NCBI RefSeq assembly: GCF_013184525.1
Contig: NZ_JAAOIZ010000003.1
Coordinates: 62,001-126,000, forward strand
Source of the DNA: Chryseobacterium sp. LAM-KRS1
GTDB taxonomy: Bacteria > Bacteroidota > Bacteroidia > Flavobacteriales > Weeksellaceae
Reading direction: 5' to 3'
Length of the DNA: 64,000 nt
This document shows, piece after piece, positions 62,945 through 64,000 of the stretch; within the stretch, counting starts at the first letter, position 1; the number at the start of each line of letters is the position of its first letter. The translations under genes and the position numbers were made by a program. The notes under the pieces are model-generated. The model was not told the origin of the DNA. It saw only the letters and a list, made by a program, of their open reading frames with translations, and made no database searches.

Positions 62945-63436
62945 ATGGCAACTACAGCAACAGCAACAAAACAGTTTATGACATCAGACCAATTATTAGA
63001 GCACTGGCAAGGACACAGAAATCTGACCAGAAGAGTAATTGAAGCGTTTCCTGAAAAAGAATTATTCGAATTTTCTGTAGCAGGTATGAGACCATTTGCT
63101 AAACTGGCAGTTGAGCTTATCAGCATTGCAGGGCCGGCATTAAAGGGAATCAATGAAAAAAACATGGAGGCTTATAACGAAGAGGGATTTAACCCTAAAA
63201 CAAAAGAAGAAATACTGAAAAAATGGGACGAAGAAACAGAAGTAATCAACCATTATTTTAATCAGATTTCTGAAGAGCGTATGCAGGAAACGTTCAATCT
63301 GTTTGGCCAATATGAATTTCCGGTATATCAGAATATCCTATATTTTATCGACAATGAAATCCATCACCGTGGACAAGGTTATGTTTATCTAAGATCATTA
63401 GGAATTGAACCTCCGTTTTTCTGGGAGAGATTTTAA
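62945..63436 (+). CDS. DinB/YfiT-family protein
   Basis: 163 residues, four-helix bundle. The triad of His ligands seen in DinB proteins is represented by His20 (LLEHWQGHRNL) and the C-terminal pair in DNEIHHRGQGYVYLRSLGIEPP. The family comprises metal-binding proteins, often induced under stress or acting as thiol S-transferases. No partner gene suggests a substrate. A strong terminator follows. Confidence 0.85.
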   Translation: MATTATATKQFMTSDQLLEHWQGHRNLTRRVIEAFPEKELFEFSVAGMRPFAKLAVELISIAGPALKGINEKNMEAYNEEGFNPKTKEEILKKWDEETEVINHYFNQISEERMQETFNLFGQYEFPVYQNILYFIDNEIHHRGQGYVYLRSLGIEPPFFWERF

Positions 63437-63486
63437 TTCTGTTTAAAAATATTTTTCTTCTATCAAATTATTAATTTTAGTGAATG

Positions 63487-63525
63487 CAAAAGCTTTCAGA
63501 TTCTCTGAAAGCTTTTGTTTTTTAA
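63487..63525. terminator. Bidirectional terminator
   Basis: AAAAGCTTTCAGA, TTC loop, TCTGAAAGCTTTT. It lies between the DinB-like gene and the convergent C-terminal fragment. Confidence 0.9.
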
Positions 63526-64000
63526 CCCGGCAAAATATTTTTAAAGAAAGTAATAATGTTCTCTTTTAACTGGGCGAAGGCACTTGAGGCTCCAAATTCT
63601 TTATTATCATATCCTATAGGAAATCCCTTGGCAACATACTCATTATTTTTATTTAAAGTAAGCACCTCAAAATCATCATTTACTTTACCCAGCTTATCTG
63701 TATGAATATCCAAATATTTTATGGAGGCCTGTTTTGAAAAATCGAGTTGAGTAATATCAATTGTTTTAACTACTTTCTTAAGGTCGGACCGGAAATAAAG
63801 ATTCATCTTCTTGACATCAATAACGGTCTGCCATTCTCCCGCATATACAGAATTAAGAACATTCCAGGCATATTCTACAGGCTTTTTATCATACTTATAA
63901 CTATAAAGCATATAGTAAGCTTTACTATATCTGTCTTCCCATTTATTTTGCTGACCAAGATCAAATTTTTCATTGCCTCCTAAAAAATCAAACCTCTGAA
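63522..64000 (-). CDS. C-terminal part of a putative Ntn linear-amide hydrolase, cut by window edge
   Basis: The frame stays open past the Met at 63911 up to the right edge, so the gene starts outside. The visible 159 residues include KWEDRYSKAYYMLYSY, EWQTVIDVKKMNLYFRSD and ITQLDFSKQASIKYLDI. This order matches the C-terminus of the Ntn hydrolase at 13649, where RFVRASYYI, TRWRSVSDHKNLVYYFET and DLKEFDFSPKGKILKLNL appear. The nucleophile Cys would be off-window, so the call is provisional. Confidence 0.5.
   Translation of the reverse strand, partial: QRFDFLGGNEKFDLGQQNKWEDRYSKAYYMLYSYKYDKKPVEYAWNVLNSVYAGEWQTVIDVKKMNLYFRSDLKKVVKTIDITQLDFSKQASIKYLDIHTDKLGKVNDDFEVLTLNKNNEYVAKGFPIGYDNKEFGASSAFAQLKENIITFFKNILPG

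Noticed and set aside
1..64000. tRNA, rRNA, CRISPR array, IS element, prophage or riboswitch
   Set aside because: I saw no cloverleaf, rRNA-like stretch, regular direct-repeat array, transposase or integrase frame; no TPP- or B12-type leader was evident before thiN or the cobalamin adenosyltransferase.

Overview
The window looks like chromosomal DNA from a member of the Bacteroidota, class Flavobacteriia, most likely Chryseobacterium or a close relative in the Weeksellaceae. The base composition is AT-rich. Many upstream regions carry the Bacteroidota sigma-A -7 box TAnnTTTG. One large secreted protein ends in a type IX secretion sorting domain. The gene set is typical of the group: LDH-like malate dehydrogenase, b558-type SdhCAB, bacteriophytochrome with heme oxygenase, Ppk1 with a short Ppx, flotillin with NfeD, GH92, OMP beta-barrel proteins, and a 463-residue arginine decarboxylase. 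I saw no rRNA, tRNA, CRISPR array, IS element or prophage.

Layout. 1-3.3 kb is a stress-regulator region: a partial HxlR regulator facing a frameshifted DoxX-type gene across two tandem palindromes, then a TetR regulator and an SDR/aldo-keto reductase pair flanked by two matching 18-bp palindromes. 3.4-9.4 kb holds a Gly-Gly-leader, Cys-rich peptide, two extracytoplasmic HExxH proteins and small enzymes. 9.5-13.3 kb carries mdh, heme oxygenase and a bacteriophytochrome kinase. 13.6-20.7 kb is a tightly spaced six-gene unit: exported Ntn amide hydrolase, porin, DASS anion symporter and SdhC-A-B. It reads as uptake and oxidation (or fumarate reduction) of dicarboxylates and is the most coherent multi-gene system here.

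20.8-29 kb has a nucleoid-associated protein, a tandem array of tiny membrane proteins and two paralogous helical proteins, a thioredoxin, an acyltransferase-like membrane protein, an AraC-DoxX-cupin group, and dnaK. 29.5-39.3 kb has two large secreted proteins, ppk1-ppx, an NAD(P)-binding protein with a translationally coupled microprotein, and a NarL-type response regulator beside a possible kinase ATPase fragment. 39.7-43.4 kb has flotillin/NfeD and NifU-like/Mrp iron-sulfur genes. 43.6-54.2 kb is mostly envelope and degradative functions: GH92, a dicarboxylate symporter, two BON proteins, an outer-membrane beta-barrel protein and a CocE/NonD hydrolase.

54.3-56.5 kb is an alkylation-damage cluster (AraC-Ogt fusion, SAM methyltransferase, AlkB). 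56.6-59.8 kb holds the polyamine genes speB and speA with a HAD hydrolase between them. 59.9-62.8 kb has a lipoprotein phosphatase, thiamine pyrophosphokinase, a PduO-type cobalamin adenosyltransferase and a lipoprotein. The window ends in a DinB-like protein and the C-terminal part of what may be a second Ntn amide hydrolase. Strong Rho-independent hairpins separate most transcription units, several of them shared by convergent genes.
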